The position numbers and the translations under genes are program-made. The notes under the pieces are model-generated. The model had not been told where the DNA came from. It worked only from the letters and a program-made list of their open reading frames with translations, and ran no database searches. From NCBI GenBank assembly GCA_020444165.1, contig JAHLLK010000066.1, positions 1 through 33,589 on the forward strand: a stretch of 33,589 bases of DNA, read 5' to 3'. This DNA comes from Deltaproteobacteria bacterium (lineage in GTDB: Bacteria; Desulfobacterota; Desulfarculia; Desulfarculales; Desulfarculaceae). Shown here one piece after another: positions 16,289-23,892 of the stretch; the stretch's first letter is position 1; every line of letters begins with the position of its first letter.

Positions 16289-16727
16289 AAGGTGTTTTCT
16301 CCCCCCTGGCTGGGCAGGCGATCAAAGAAAATGGTTATGAATGTGGTCCGCTTGGCCGTAAGCGCCAAGCAGGTTGTTCATATGGTTCCAAAAATAGAGA
16401 TTGGTGATGGCGAAAGCCTACCGTCTCACTTTGGATGTCCCCATGAAAAACCCGGACCAGAATGCCCGAAACACGGCTTTTAGTCCAGCCCGGATAGCGC
16501 TAAAAGGTGTGTGGGGAGGGGGAAAGGTCCTCTGGGGTGGCGCGATGGCTGGGGATGAGCCGGTGCCACGTCCATAACCGGCTTGACGGTATCGGCAAGG
16601 CGGTTCGGCGGCTCTGGAGAAATTTACCCGCCAAGCCCGGCCCAGAGCTTTTCGCGCCCCCAACGGCCGCCGCCCCCGGCCGGAGCCGGGAGCGGCGGCA
16701 TAGCGGAGGTTTTTGCGGCGCAGGGGA
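16289..16727. other. 439-bp spacer between propeller genes C and D
   Basis: It holds the presumed promoter and leader of gene C on its left side and the gene D hairpin (16666-16699) on its right. GC is lower in 16320-16510 than in the flanking genes. Short plus-strand frames here have no ribosome site or recognisable motif. I found no promoter I can defend and no RNA gene. Confidence 0.5.
16666..16699 (-). terminator. Conserved array hairpin after propeller gene D
   Basis: Stem gccgccgcccccggc/gccgggagcggcggc, loop cgga, one C-A mismatch, 29 bp past the stop of gene D. It matches the hairpins after B, C and E but has no U-run on the minus strand, so it may have decayed as a terminator or may act as a 3'-end stabiliser. 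Confidence 0.55.
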
Positions 16728-18593
16728 TCAATAACTCTGGGACAGGCCCCAGGCGGCCCGGATCACGCTGGAGGCGGGGTCCACGGTGTCGGCCGCCTCC
16801 CGGACCACCGGCGTGGTGTTCCGGATGGCCCAGCCCACGCTGGTGTGCTGTTGCCAGTTGGGGATGTTGGCCACCACAAAGGCCGCCTCGGCCGCGTTGA
16901 TGGTGTAGAGATGGCTGCCGGTCACGGTGTGATAGAGATTGAACACCTCCACGGCCCCCAGGGGCGCGGTCGCCTGGCTGGTGAAGATGTAGCCCTCGTC
17001 CCGCTCGAAGTTCCAACCGGCGGCCACCAGGTTGTTCCGCTCGCCGTCGTTGTAGGTGTAGTGGTGCCGCCCCGAATTGGGGTTGTACAGCCGGTGCAAC
17101 ACCCGGGTGAGCCCCGGCAGGGGGTCCCGCAGCACCCGGAAAAGTTTCCCAGTCTGGCCGGTGGACTCGTCGCTGTAGCCGTTGGCCACCGCGTTGGCGA
17201 ATTCGCTGTGACGGGTGGTGAAGAAATGCCCCAGCACGTAGGGGTTGTAGGCCCGGTACATGAGCAGGGTCACGTTGTCGGTCAGGGGGCTCCGGGCGTA
17301 GGCCTCGAAGATCATGGGCGGCACGGTGGCGAAATTGCTGGCCATGGAATTGAAGCCCATGGTGGTGCCGTCCAGGGAGATGGTGGCGCTGTTGCTGGCG
17401 GAGTCCCCTTCGGCTCCGGCGGTGGAGACGCTCTGGCGGGTGGTGGTGCTGGTCCAGCGGTCATGCAGGAACACGTCGGTGCTCAAATTGGTGTCGCCGG
17501 TGACCAGGTTGGTGGCGTCGGACTGGAAGCCCACCCAGCGGCCGTTGGCCGATAAGGCCGCGGTATTGCTGTTGCCGTTGCCCTCGAAGCCACCGCTGGA
17601 GGTGGAAACCCGGGTGGTGACACCCGTGGCCAGTTCGTGCACGAAGATGTCGTAGGACACATTGGTGTCGCCGGCCACCAGGTTGTCGGCCCCGGATTCG
17701 AAGGCCACGAAAGCGCCGTCACCCGAAATGGCGGGATGATTGCTCGCGCCGTTGCTCTGGGCGCCGGCGCTGTCCACGGAAACCCGGGTGGTTTGCCCGG
17801 TGGTGCGGTCGTGCACGAAGATGTCGTTCAAGAAGTTGGTGTCGCCGGCCACCAGGTTGGTGGCGTCGGATTCAAAAGCCACAAAGCGGCCATCAGCCGA
17901 GATCTGGGTGTTGTAGCTGCCGCCGTCAGCCTGCAGCCCGGCGGAGTCCACGCTGACCCGGGTGGTCTGGCCGGTGAGGCGGTCATGCACGAACACGTCC
18001 GAGGAAGCGTTGGAGTCGCCGGCCACCAGGTTGGAGGCAGAGGACTCGAAAGCCACCTGGCGGCCGTCGGCCGACAGGCTGGGGGCCAAGCTGCCCGCGT
18101 TGCCTTCCGCTCCCGTGCTGTCCACGCTGACCCGGGTGGTCTCGCCGGTTTGGCGGTCATGCACAAAGATGTCCGAGGTGCCGTTGGTGTCGCCGGTCAC
18201 CAAATTGGCGGCCGCGGAGTCAAAAGTTACGTAGCGGCCGTCCCCGGACACACCGCCCGCAAAGCTGTCCACGTTGACCTGGTTGCCGGCGGAATCCACG
18301 CTCACCCGGGTGGTGGCGCCGCTGACGCGGTCGCGTACGAACACGTCAAAGACTCCGTTGGTGTCGCCGGTGACCAGGTTGGTGGCGTTGGAGGAGAACG
18401 CGGCGTAGTCCCCGTAGGCGGAAAAGAAGGGGCCGTAGCAGAAGGCGTCAGCCGGGGCGCCTCCCGTGGATTGGCTCAAAAGCTCCGTGGCGACCTGGGC
18501 CCAGGCAGAGCCCGTGAGCCCCGGAGCCAGGCAGAGCGCCAGGCCAGTCAAATAGGCCAGGGTTTTGGCCAGCAAAGTCGTCCAGGGCCGCAT
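16728..18593 (-). CDS. Propeller gene D: secreted 7-unit TolB/WD40-like protein with DUF5648-like C-terminus
   Basis: 621 residues, the same length as E. Signal peptide 1-33 (CLAPGLTGSAWAQV). Seven 58-residue units; loops include the variants GDSNASSD, GDTNFLND, GDTNVSYD and GDTNLSTD, so the Gly after DTN is not required. The C-terminal domain has YRAYNPYVLGHFFTT, LYNPNSGRHHYT and LYHTVTGSHLYTI. The stretch NPNSGRHHYTYNDGERNN is identical in E, and the DNA there is nearly identical, making D and E the youngest pair. The ATG at 18593 has aaggagagagg upstream; the frame continues to 18665 but that extension precedes the signal peptide. A 25-bp dyad (18638-18664) lies upstream. Confidence 0.88.
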   Translation of the reverse strand: MRPWTTLLAKTLAYLTGLALCLAPGLTGSAWAQVATELLSQSTGGAPADAFCYGPFFSAYGDYAAFSSNATNLVTGDTNGVFDVFVRDRVSGATTRVSVDSAGNQVNVDSFAGGVSGDGRYVTFDSAAANLVTGDTNGTSDIFVHDRQTGETTRVSVDSTGAEGNAGSLAPSLSADGRQVAFESSASNLVAGDSNASSDVFVHDRLTGQTTRVSVDSAGLQADGGSYNTQISADGRFVAFESDATNLVAGDTNFLNDIFVHDRTTGQTTRVSVDSAGAQSNGASNHPAISGDGAFVAFESGADNLVAGDTNVSYDIFVHELATGVTTRVSTSSGGFEGNGNSNTAALSANGRWVGFQSDATNLVTGDTNLSTDVFLHDRWTSTTTRQSVSTAGAEGDSASNSATISLDGTTMGFNSMASNFATVPPMIFEAYARSPLTDNVTLLMYRAYNPYVLGHFFTTRHSEFANAVANGYSDESTGQTGKLFRVLRDPLPGLTRVLHRLYNPNSGRHHYTYNDGERNNLVAAGWNFERDEGYIFTSQATAPLGAVEVFNLYHTVTGSHLYTINAAEAAFVVANIPNWQQHTSVGWAIRNTTPVVREAADTVDPASSVIRAAWGLSQSY

Positions 18594-18637
18594 GAAGCAC
18601 CTCTCTCCTTCCAGGCCATCCAGCGGGCCGGATAAAG

Positions 18638-18664
18638 TGGGAAGTCCCAGTTTTACACTTCCCA
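18638..18664. promoter_or_regulatory. Inverted repeat upstream of propeller gene D
   Basis: Perfect 8-bp arms tgggaagt (18638-18645) and acttccca (18657-18664) with an 11-nt spacer, 45-71 bp upstream of the gene D start. It could be a protein-binding site or a leader hairpin. I did not see a copy upstream of the other array genes. Confidence 0.35.
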
Positions 18665-18767
18665 TTATTTGAAAAAGATGGTCCCGGTTGGAATAGCCAA
18701 ATACCGTAAAATCAGCTCAGAAAAATGGGCAAAGACCAATATTTGCACCGCCCATCCACCACAAAAA

Positions 18768-18795
18768 GCCGCCCCCGGCCGGAGCCGGGGGCGGC
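18768..18795 (-). terminator. Intrinsic terminator of propeller gene E
   Basis: A perfect 12-bp stem gccgcccccggc/gccgggggcggc with loop cgga, followed on the minus strand by five U (aaaaa at 18763-18767 on plus). It lies 33 bp past the stop of gene E. Confidence 0.8.
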
Positions 18796-18827
18796 GCTAA
18801 TTTATCCGATATTAAGCTAGATTGGCT

Positions 18828-20693
18828 TCAGTAGCTCTGGGACAGGGCCCAGGCGGCCCGGACCACGCTGGAGTTCGGGTCCACGGCGGCGGCTTCCCGG
18901 ACCACCGGCGCGGTGTTGCGGGTGGCCCAGCCCATGCTGGTGTGCTGCTGCCAATTGGGGATGTTGGCCACCACATAGGCCGCCTCGGAGGCGCTGATGG
19001 TGTAGAGGTGGCTGCCCACCACGGTGTTGTAGAGGTTGAACACCTCCACGCTGCCCTGGGGAGCGGCCTCCTGGCTGGTGAAGATGTAGCCTTCGTCCCG
19101 CTCGAAGTTCCAGCCGGCCGCCACCAGGTTGTTCCGCTCGCCGTCGTTGTAGGTGTAGTGGTGCCGCCCGGAGTTGGGGTTGTAGAGCCGGTGCAAGACC
19201 CGGGTGAGGCCCGGCAGGGGGTCTTGGAGCACCAGGAACAACTGGGCCGGGTGGGTGGTGGATTCATCCGTGTACCCGTTGGCCACCGCGTTGGCGAACT
19301 CGCTGTGGCGGGTGGTGAAGAAATGCCCCAGCACGGTGGGATTATAGGCCCGGTACATGAGCAGGGTCGCGTTGGCGGTCAGGGGGCTGCGGGCATAGGT
19401 CTGATAGAAGGTGGGCGGCATCACGGCGAAGTTGCTGGCCAGGGAGTAGAAGCCCAGGGCGGTGCCGTCCAGGGAGATAGCCGCATAGTTGCTGGCGGAG
19501 TCCCCTTCCACCCCCGCGGTGGACACGCTCTGGCGGGTGGTGGCCCCGGTCTGGCGATCGTGCAGGAAAATATCGGTGTTCCCGTTGGTGTCGCCGGTCA
19601 CCAGGTTGGTGGCGTCGGACTGGAAGGCCACCCAGCGCCCGTTGGCCGAGATGTCGGGGGCATTGCTGTTGCCGTCCCCCTGGACGGCGCCGGTGCTGTC
19701 CAGGCTGACCCGGGTGGTGAGGCCGGTGGCCCTCTCGTGCACGAACACGTCGAAGAAGCCGTTGGTGTCGCCGGTCACCAGGTTGTCGGCCCCGGAGTCG
19801 AAGGTCACGAAAGCGCCGTCACCCGAGATGGCGGGGGAATAGCTGGCGCCGTTGCTCTCCAGCCCGGCCGAGTCCAGGCTGACCCGGGTGGTCTGGCCAG
19901 TGGTGCGGTCGTGCACGAAGACGTCGTTGAGGGCGTTGGTGTCGCCGGGCACCAGATTGGTGGCCGAGGATTCAAAGGCCACAAAGCGGCCGTCGGCCGA
20001 GATGACCGGATTGCTGCTGTCGCCGTCGCCTTGCAGACCGGTGGAATCCAGGCTGACCCGGGTGGTCTGGCCGGTTTGCCGGTCATGCACAAAGATGTCG
20101 AACCAACCATTGGTGTCGCCGGTGACCAGGTTGGTGGCCGCGGAATGAAAGGCCACATAGCGGCCGTCGGCCGAAATGCTGGGGGCGTAACTCCCCGAAT
20201 CAGCCTCCAGGCCCGTGCTGTCGACGCTGACCCGGGTGGTTTCGCCGGTCAGGCGATCGTGCACAAAGACGTCCGGGCTGAGGTTGGTATCACCGGCCAC
20301 CAAGTTGGTGGCATCGGAATAAAAGGCCACATAACGGCCGTTGCCGGACAAGCCGCCCGCATAGCTCCCCGCGTTGCCCTCGGCCCCGGCGGAATCAACG
20401 CTCACCCGGGTGGTTACGCCGCTGATGCGGTCCCGGACGAACACATCGCCCAAACCGTTGGTGTCGCCGATGACCAAATTGGTGGCCCCCGAATGGAACA
20501 CGGCGTAATCACCATAGGCCGAAAAAATGGGGAAATAACTGTTCGTGTCACCGGGCGCGCCCCCGGTGGACTGGCTGACCAACTCCGTGGTGACCTGGGC
20601 CTGGGCCGAGCCGGTCAGCCCCGGAGCCAGACAGAGCGCCAGCCCTCCCATGGAGGCCAGTGCTTTCAAAAGCAGAGAGGTATGGGGACGCAT
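18828..20693 (-). CDS. Propeller gene E: secreted 7-unit TolB/WD40-like protein with DUF5648-like C-terminus
   Basis: 621 residues. Signal peptide 1-33 (CLAPGLTGSAQAQV). Seven 58-59-residue units with loops GDTNGLGD, GDTNLSPD, GDTNGWFD, GDTNALND, GDTNGFFD and GDTNGNTD. The C-terminal domain has YRAYNPTVLGHFFTT, LYNPNSGRHHYT and LYNTVVGSHLYTI. It is closest to D overall, but the VGSHL segment and the LFLVLQDPLPGLTRVLHRLY segment match C, so the domain looks exchanged among C, D and E. The ATG at 20693 is preceded by ggaagggagaaagg, a leader shared with F. No other start is needed. Confidence 0.88.
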   Translation of the reverse strand: MRPHTSLLLKALASMGGLALCLAPGLTGSAQAQVTTELVSQSTGGAPGDTNSYFPIFSAYGDYAVFHSGATNLVIGDTNGLGDVFVRDRISGVTTRVSVDSAGAEGNAGSYAGGLSGNGRYVAFYSDATNLVAGDTNLSPDVFVHDRLTGETTRVSVDSTGLEADSGSYAPSISADGRYVAFHSAATNLVTGDTNGWFDIFVHDRQTGQTTRVSLDSTGLQGDGDSSNPVISADGRFVAFESSATNLVPGDTNALNDVFVHDRTTGQTTRVSLDSAGLESNGASYSPAISGDGAFVTFDSGADNLVTGDTNGFFDVFVHERATGLTTRVSLDSTGAVQGDGNSNAPDISANGRWVAFQSDATNLVTGDTNGNTDIFLHDRQTGATTRQSVSTAGVEGDSASNYAAISLDGTALGFYSLASNFAVMPPTFYQTYARSPLTANATLLMYRAYNPTVLGHFFTTRHSEFANAVANGYTDESTTHPAQLFLVLQDPLPGLTRVLHRLYNPNSGRHHYTYNDGERNNLVAAGWNFERDEGYIFTSQEAAPQGSVEVFNLYNTVVGSHLYTISASEAAYVVANIPNWQQHTSMGWATRNTAPVVREAAAVDPNSSVVRAAWALSQSY

Positions 20694-20919
20694 GCCGTGC
20701 CTTTCTCCCTTCCGGAGGGATCTGCCGCCTAGACCAGTTATTATGGAAATTAAAACCAGTGTACTAATTATCCGGGAGGGAAGCGTTCGTCGTAAGGGCG
20801 TAATCTCTTAATTTTCGTTAAGAATATTGGACTAGGTTCTTTTGCTGCGGCCCGCCGCCCCTGGCCCGGCCCGCTTGTCCGAGCAAGGGCCGGCCAGGAA
20901 CCTTCCGTGCCCCAAACGG

Positions 20920-20952
20920 CCGCCGCCCCCGGCCGGGGGCCGGAGGCGGCGG
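20920..20952 (-). terminator. Variant array hairpin after propeller gene F
   Basis: Stem ccgccgcccccggc/gccggaggcggcgg with one mismatch and loop cgggg, 28 bp past the stop of gene F. It is a diverged relative of the hairpins after B to E. On the minus strand only three U follow, so terminator strength is uncertain. Confidence 0.5.
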
Positions 20953-20979
20953 AGAGTGCCATGGGAGGCGTGGGGGGGC

Positions 20980-22845
20980 TTAGTTCACCCCGGACAGGGC
21001 CTGGGCGGCCCGGATCACGCTGGAGCCCGGGTCCACGGCGTCGGCGGCCTGGCGGACCACGGCGACGTTACGCTTGGCCCAACCCAAGCTGGTCTGCTGC
21101 ACCCAGTTCGGGATGTTGGCCACCACGTAGGCTGCCTCGGCCGCGCTGATGGTGAAGAGGTGGCTGCCCACCACGGTGTTGTACAGGTGCAGGACCTCCA
21201 CGCTGTTGAACATGGGAGCGCTCTGCTGGCTCGCGAAGATGTAGCCTTCATCCCGCTCGAAGACCCAGCCGGCCGCCACCAGGTTGTTCATCTCGGCGTC
21301 CTTGTAAGTGTAGTAGTGCCGACCGGTGGTGCCGTTGTACAGGCGGTGGACGGCCCGGTTCAAGCCGGGCAGGGACTCCTGGAGCACCCGGAAGAGCTGA
21401 CCCGGATGGCCGGTGGACTCATCGACGAAGCCGGCGGCCACGGCGGCCTGGAACTCGTTCTGCCGGGTGGTGAAGAAGTGATCCAGGAGGGCGGTGTTGT
21501 AGGCCCGGTACATGAGCAGCTCGGTGTTGGTGACCAGGGGGCTGCGGGTGTAGTCCTGGGCCACGCCGGCGGGCACGGTGGCGAAGTTGCTGGCCGTGGA
21601 GCCGAAGGCGATGGTGGAGCCGTCCAGGGCCAGGGCGGCGCTGCCGCTGTCGGCGTCGCCCTGGGCGCCGGCGGAGGAGAGGCTGACCCGGGTGGTGGCG
21701 GCGGTCGCCTGGTCATGCAGGAACACGTCCCAGGCGTTGTTGGTGTCGCCGGCCACCAGGTTGGTGGCCTGGGACTCGAAGCCCACCCGGCGGCCGTCGG
21801 CGGTGATGGTGGGGTAGGAGCTGTCGCCGTTGCCCTGGGCCCCGGCGGAGTCCACGCTGACCCGGGTGGTGGTGGCGGCGGCCCGGTCATACACGAACAC
21901 GTCGTAGAAGCCGTTGGTGTCGGCGGCCACCAGGTTGGTGGCGCCGGAGTCATAGGTCACATAGGCGCCGTCGCCCGAAATGGCGGGGTTCAGACAGTCG
22001 TTGTCGGCCTGCACGCCGCCGGGGCCCAGGCTGACCCTGATGGTGGTGGCGTTCAGCCGGTCGTGCACGAACACGTCCCAGTGGCCGTTGGTGTCGCCGG
22101 CCACCAGGTTGGTGGCGCCGGACTCAAAGGCCACCCAGCGGCCGTCGGCCGAGATCTGGGCGTTGTAGCTGTCGCCGTTGGACTGGTTGCCGGCCGTGTC
22201 CACGCTGACCCGGGTGGTGGCGCCGGTGACGCGGTCGTGCACGAAGATGTCGAAAAAGCCGTTGGTGTCGCCGGCCACCAGGTTGGTGGCCACGGACTCG
22301 AAGGCCACGTAGCGGCCGTCGGCCGAGATGGAGGCGGTGCCGCTGTTGGCGTCGCCCTCGTTGCCGGCCGAGTCCACGCTGACCCGGGTGGTGGCGCCGG
22401 TGCTCGCGTCATGCACGAAAACATCCCAGGCGCCGTTGTTGTCACCCGCCACGAGGTTGGAGGCTTGGGAGTCAAAGGCTACGTAACGGCCGTCACCGGT
22501 GACCCCGCCGCTGTAGCTGTTGCCGTTGCCCTCGGCGCCGTCGGAGGCCACGCTGACCCGGGTGATGGTGCCGTGGACGCGGTCCCGCCGGAAAACGTCG
22601 AACAGGCCGTTGGTGTCACCGGCCACCAGGTTGTCGGCCAGGGAGGGGAATACCACGACTTCGCCATAGCCCGAGATGGCTGGGCCGTAGCAGATGGCAT
22701 TGGCGGGGGTGTCGCTGTTGTTGACGCTGGCCAGCCCGGTAGTGGCCTGGGCGGAGGCCCGGGTGGCCAATCCGGGCGCCAGGCAAAGCGCCAGACCTCC
22801 CGTGATTACCAGTGCTTTCCAAAGCAGAGGGGGCTTGTGCCGCAT
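20980..22845 (-). CDS. Propeller gene F: secreted 7-unit TolB/WD40-like protein with DUF5648-like C-terminus (mosaic)
   Basis: 621 residues, first gene of the array in the direction of transcription. Signal peptide 1-33 (CLAPGLATRASAQA), C/D/E-like. After it the usual ELVSQST strand is replaced by GLASVNNSDT. Seven units follow with loops GDTNGLFD, GDNNGAWD, GDTNGFFD, GDTNGHWD, ADTNGFYD and GDTNNAWD. In the C-terminal domain the first unit (RQNEFQAAVAAGFVDEST) is A/B-like, while the later NNLVAAGWVFERDEGYIF is D/E-like; the middle unit has an odd YNGTTGRHYYT. This mosaic pattern suggests recombination among paralogues. The ATG at 22845 has ggaagggagaaaa upstream. It faces the 1-kb repeat spacer, where the array's main promoter may lie. 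Confidence 0.88.
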   Translation of the reverse strand: MRHKPPLLWKALVITGGLALCLAPGLATRASAQATTGLASVNNSDTPANAICYGPAISGYGEVVVFPSLADNLVAGDTNGLFDVFRRDRVHGTITRVSVASDGAEGNGNSYSGGVTGDGRYVAFDSQASNLVAGDNNGAWDVFVHDASTGATTRVSVDSAGNEGDANSGTASISADGRYVAFESVATNLVAGDTNGFFDIFVHDRVTGATTRVSVDTAGNQSNGDSYNAQISADGRWVAFESGATNLVAGDTNGHWDVFVHDRLNATTIRVSLGPGGVQADNDCLNPAISGDGAYVTYDSGATNLVAADTNGFYDVFVYDRAAATTTRVSVDSAGAQGNGDSSYPTITADGRRVGFESQATNLVAGDTNNAWDVFLHDQATAATTRVSLSSAGAQGDADSGSAALALDGSTIAFGSTASNFATVPAGVAQDYTRSPLVTNTELLMYRAYNTALLDHFFTTRQNEFQAAVAAGFVDESTGHPGQLFRVLQESLPGLNRAVHRLYNGTTGRHYYTYKDAEMNNLVAAGWVFERDEGYIFASQQSAPMFNSVEVLHLYNTVVGSHLFTISAAEAAYVVANIPNWVQQTSLGWAKRNVAVVRQAADAVDPGSSVIRAAQALSGVN

Positions 22846-22965
22846 GACTATACTTTTCTCCCTTCCGAGGTTGACCAGCGATTCCTAAGGCGAGGGTGAG
22901 GCACGGTGCGTCCTGCATCGTGCATCTTAAGCTGGCTGGCAAAAGCATGGTTTTGCCAACCACCA

Positions 22966-23016
22966 CAAATCACTAGCCTTTCAGGCTTGTGATTTGGCGG
23001 GCCATCCATGGCCCGC
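22966..23016. repeat. Composite double-hairpin element, copy 1
   Basis: Hairpin 1 has arms caaatcac and gtgatttg spanning exactly 31 nt, with an inner agcc/ggct pairing. Directly after it comes hairpin 2, gcgggcc-atccat-ggcccgc (20 nt). A further hairpin tggcaaaa/ttttgcca lies 8 nt before. Copies 2 and 3 at 23509 and 31857 have the same spacing. REP/BIME-like in style. Confidence 0.75.
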
Positions 23017-23323
23017 ATGAGGCCGGTTGCACACAACGAACCGACAAAATTTTGCGTAACTGGCTGTCTACACATCGATATTTTTTCGCAATTGCCGTGC
23101 ATCGGCCTCAAGGCAGTTTATAAAAATATTCATGATATCCTTCATTATTCGGCAGAAACGCCGGTCGCCGGAATAGTGTAATCCAGGAAAAAAGACTAGG
23201 AAAAAGTTGCAGAAAGACAGCCCATTCTGCTTAGGGAAGAATTTCTCCTGAAATATAACAGTTATATTAACTGAATATGCGCTGGAAGGTCCCTGGCTCA
23301 CGCCTGGGACCGGCGTTATATCT

Positions 23324-23387
23324 CCACCCCAGGTAAACCGCGTAGCGGTTTACCGCTGAAGTTTTTTGGGTGGGGGGCGTGGGGGGC
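23324..23387. repeat. 64-bp direct repeat, copy 1
   Basis: Identical over 64 bp to 23581-23644. Inside is a perfect hairpin ggtaaaccg-cgtag-cggtttacc (23332-23354), followed on the plus strand by gctgaagtttttt and then a G-rich run, so it could act as a plus-strand terminator-like structure. It is not flanked by a transposase gene. Confidence 0.85.
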
Positions 23388-23402
23388 TTGCGATTTTGCA
23401 GA

Positions 23403-23434
23403 GCCCCTCCCGGCCATCCTTGGCCGGGAGGGGC
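23403..23434. repeat. Perfect 14-bp-stem hairpin
   Basis: Arms gcccctcccggcca (23403-23416) and tggccgggaggggc (23421-23434), loop tcct. It lies 15 bp after the first 64-bp repeat, in the place where the second copy has the long T/A hairpin. Confidence 0.75.
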
Positions 23435-23508
23435 ACGGCCGGGCCCAAACAAGTAACGGCCCAGCAAGCAAAGCTTGCTGGGGGCCCGTGTTTTGTTTCC
23501 CGTCCTTA

Positions 23509-23559
23509 CAAATCGTTCGCCGTTGCGGCTCGCGATTTGGCGGTCCATCCCTGGCCCGC
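23509..23559. repeat. Composite double-hairpin element, copy 2
   Basis: Hairpin 1 has arms caaatcg and cgatttg, again spanning 31 nt. Hairpin 2 (23540-23559) is gcggtcc-atccct-ggcccgc, with one T-C mismatch compared with copies 1 and 3. A 9-bp-stem hairpin (ccagcaagc/gcttgctgg, 23461-23481) lies upstream, as in copy 1. Confidence 0.7.
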
Positions 23560-23580
23560 CAAGGGGGCCCCGCTATTACC

Positions 23581-23644
23581 CCACCCCAGGTAAACCGCGT
23601 AGCGGTTTACCGCTGAAGTTTTTTGGGTGGGGGGCGTGGGGGGC
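23581..23644. repeat. 64-bp direct repeat, copy 2
   Basis: Identical to 23324-23387, with the internal hairpin at 23589-23611. Its last nine bases are shared with the left arm of the long hairpin at 23636-23676. Confidence 0.85.
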
Positions 23645-23676
23645 CCCCTTTTTTCCCAAAAAAGGGGGCCCCCCAC
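23636..23676. repeat. 19-bp perfect hairpin with internal T6/A6
   Basis: The left arm (23636-23654) reads gtgggggg, ccccc, tttttt; the right arm (23658-23676) is its exact complement; the loop is ccc. It shares outer GTGGGGGG and inner T6/A6 with the hairpin at the window end. It could stop transcription on either strand ahead of the XRE-cupin operon. Confidence 0.75.
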
Positions 23677-23892
23677 ATCTCTCCCACATCTCTCCTAAAG
23701 ATTGCCCCCAACGGGTTGTCAGGGGGGGCGGCACGGGATATAAAAACGGGTTCACCGGGCCGCGCCAGGGGGGATTTCCGGGCCGGCCGAGAATAGCAAG
23801 CAACTTATGTAAGAGAATGGAACGACCGGGCAGGGGTGAGGGTGGCCCGCCCTCCCCTGGTTTGGTTGGCAGGATAGGGAGGAACCCTGAAT

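Larger units (their letters stand above)
22846..23892. other. 1-kb gene-free spacer crowded with hairpins and direct repeats
   Basis: It lies between the divergent gene F and the XRE-cupin gene. In order it holds: a hairpin tggcaaaa/ttttgcca (22937-22958); composite element copy 1 (22966-23016); an AT-rich stretch (about 23040-23280); a hairpin ggtccc/gggacc (23288-23311); the 64-bp repeat copy 1; a 14-bp-stem hairpin (23403-23434); a 9-bp-stem hairpin (23461-23481); composite element copy 2; the 64-bp repeat copy 2, fused to a 19-bp-stem hairpin; and a short cacatctctcc doublet. No open frame has a ribosome site or recognisable motif. Confidence 0.8.

Noticed and set aside
16289..16727. Possible promoter or small RNA in the C-D spacer
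   Set aside because: No -35/-10 pair or stable fold beyond the gene D hairpin stood out by eye.
10254..22845. Regular 174-bp repeats considered as a CRISPR-like or satellite array
   Set aside because: The period is 58 codons, in frame, with conserved protein motifs and variable third bases, so these are coding domain repeats.
20842..22899. Very long plus-strand frames opposite the array (up to 685 codons), also 18822-20732, 12217-13671 and 10752-11957
   Set aside because: They are antisense to genes with signal peptides, ribosome sites and conserved units. Their Gly/Val/Ala-His-rich periodic translations follow from the high-GC third positions and the 174-bp repeat.
23068..23301. 77-codon minus-strand frame in the AT-rich part of the large spacer
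   Set aside because: It has some protein-like composition, but no ribosome site, no recognisable motif, and it ends in a hairpin-rich region. I cannot support it.
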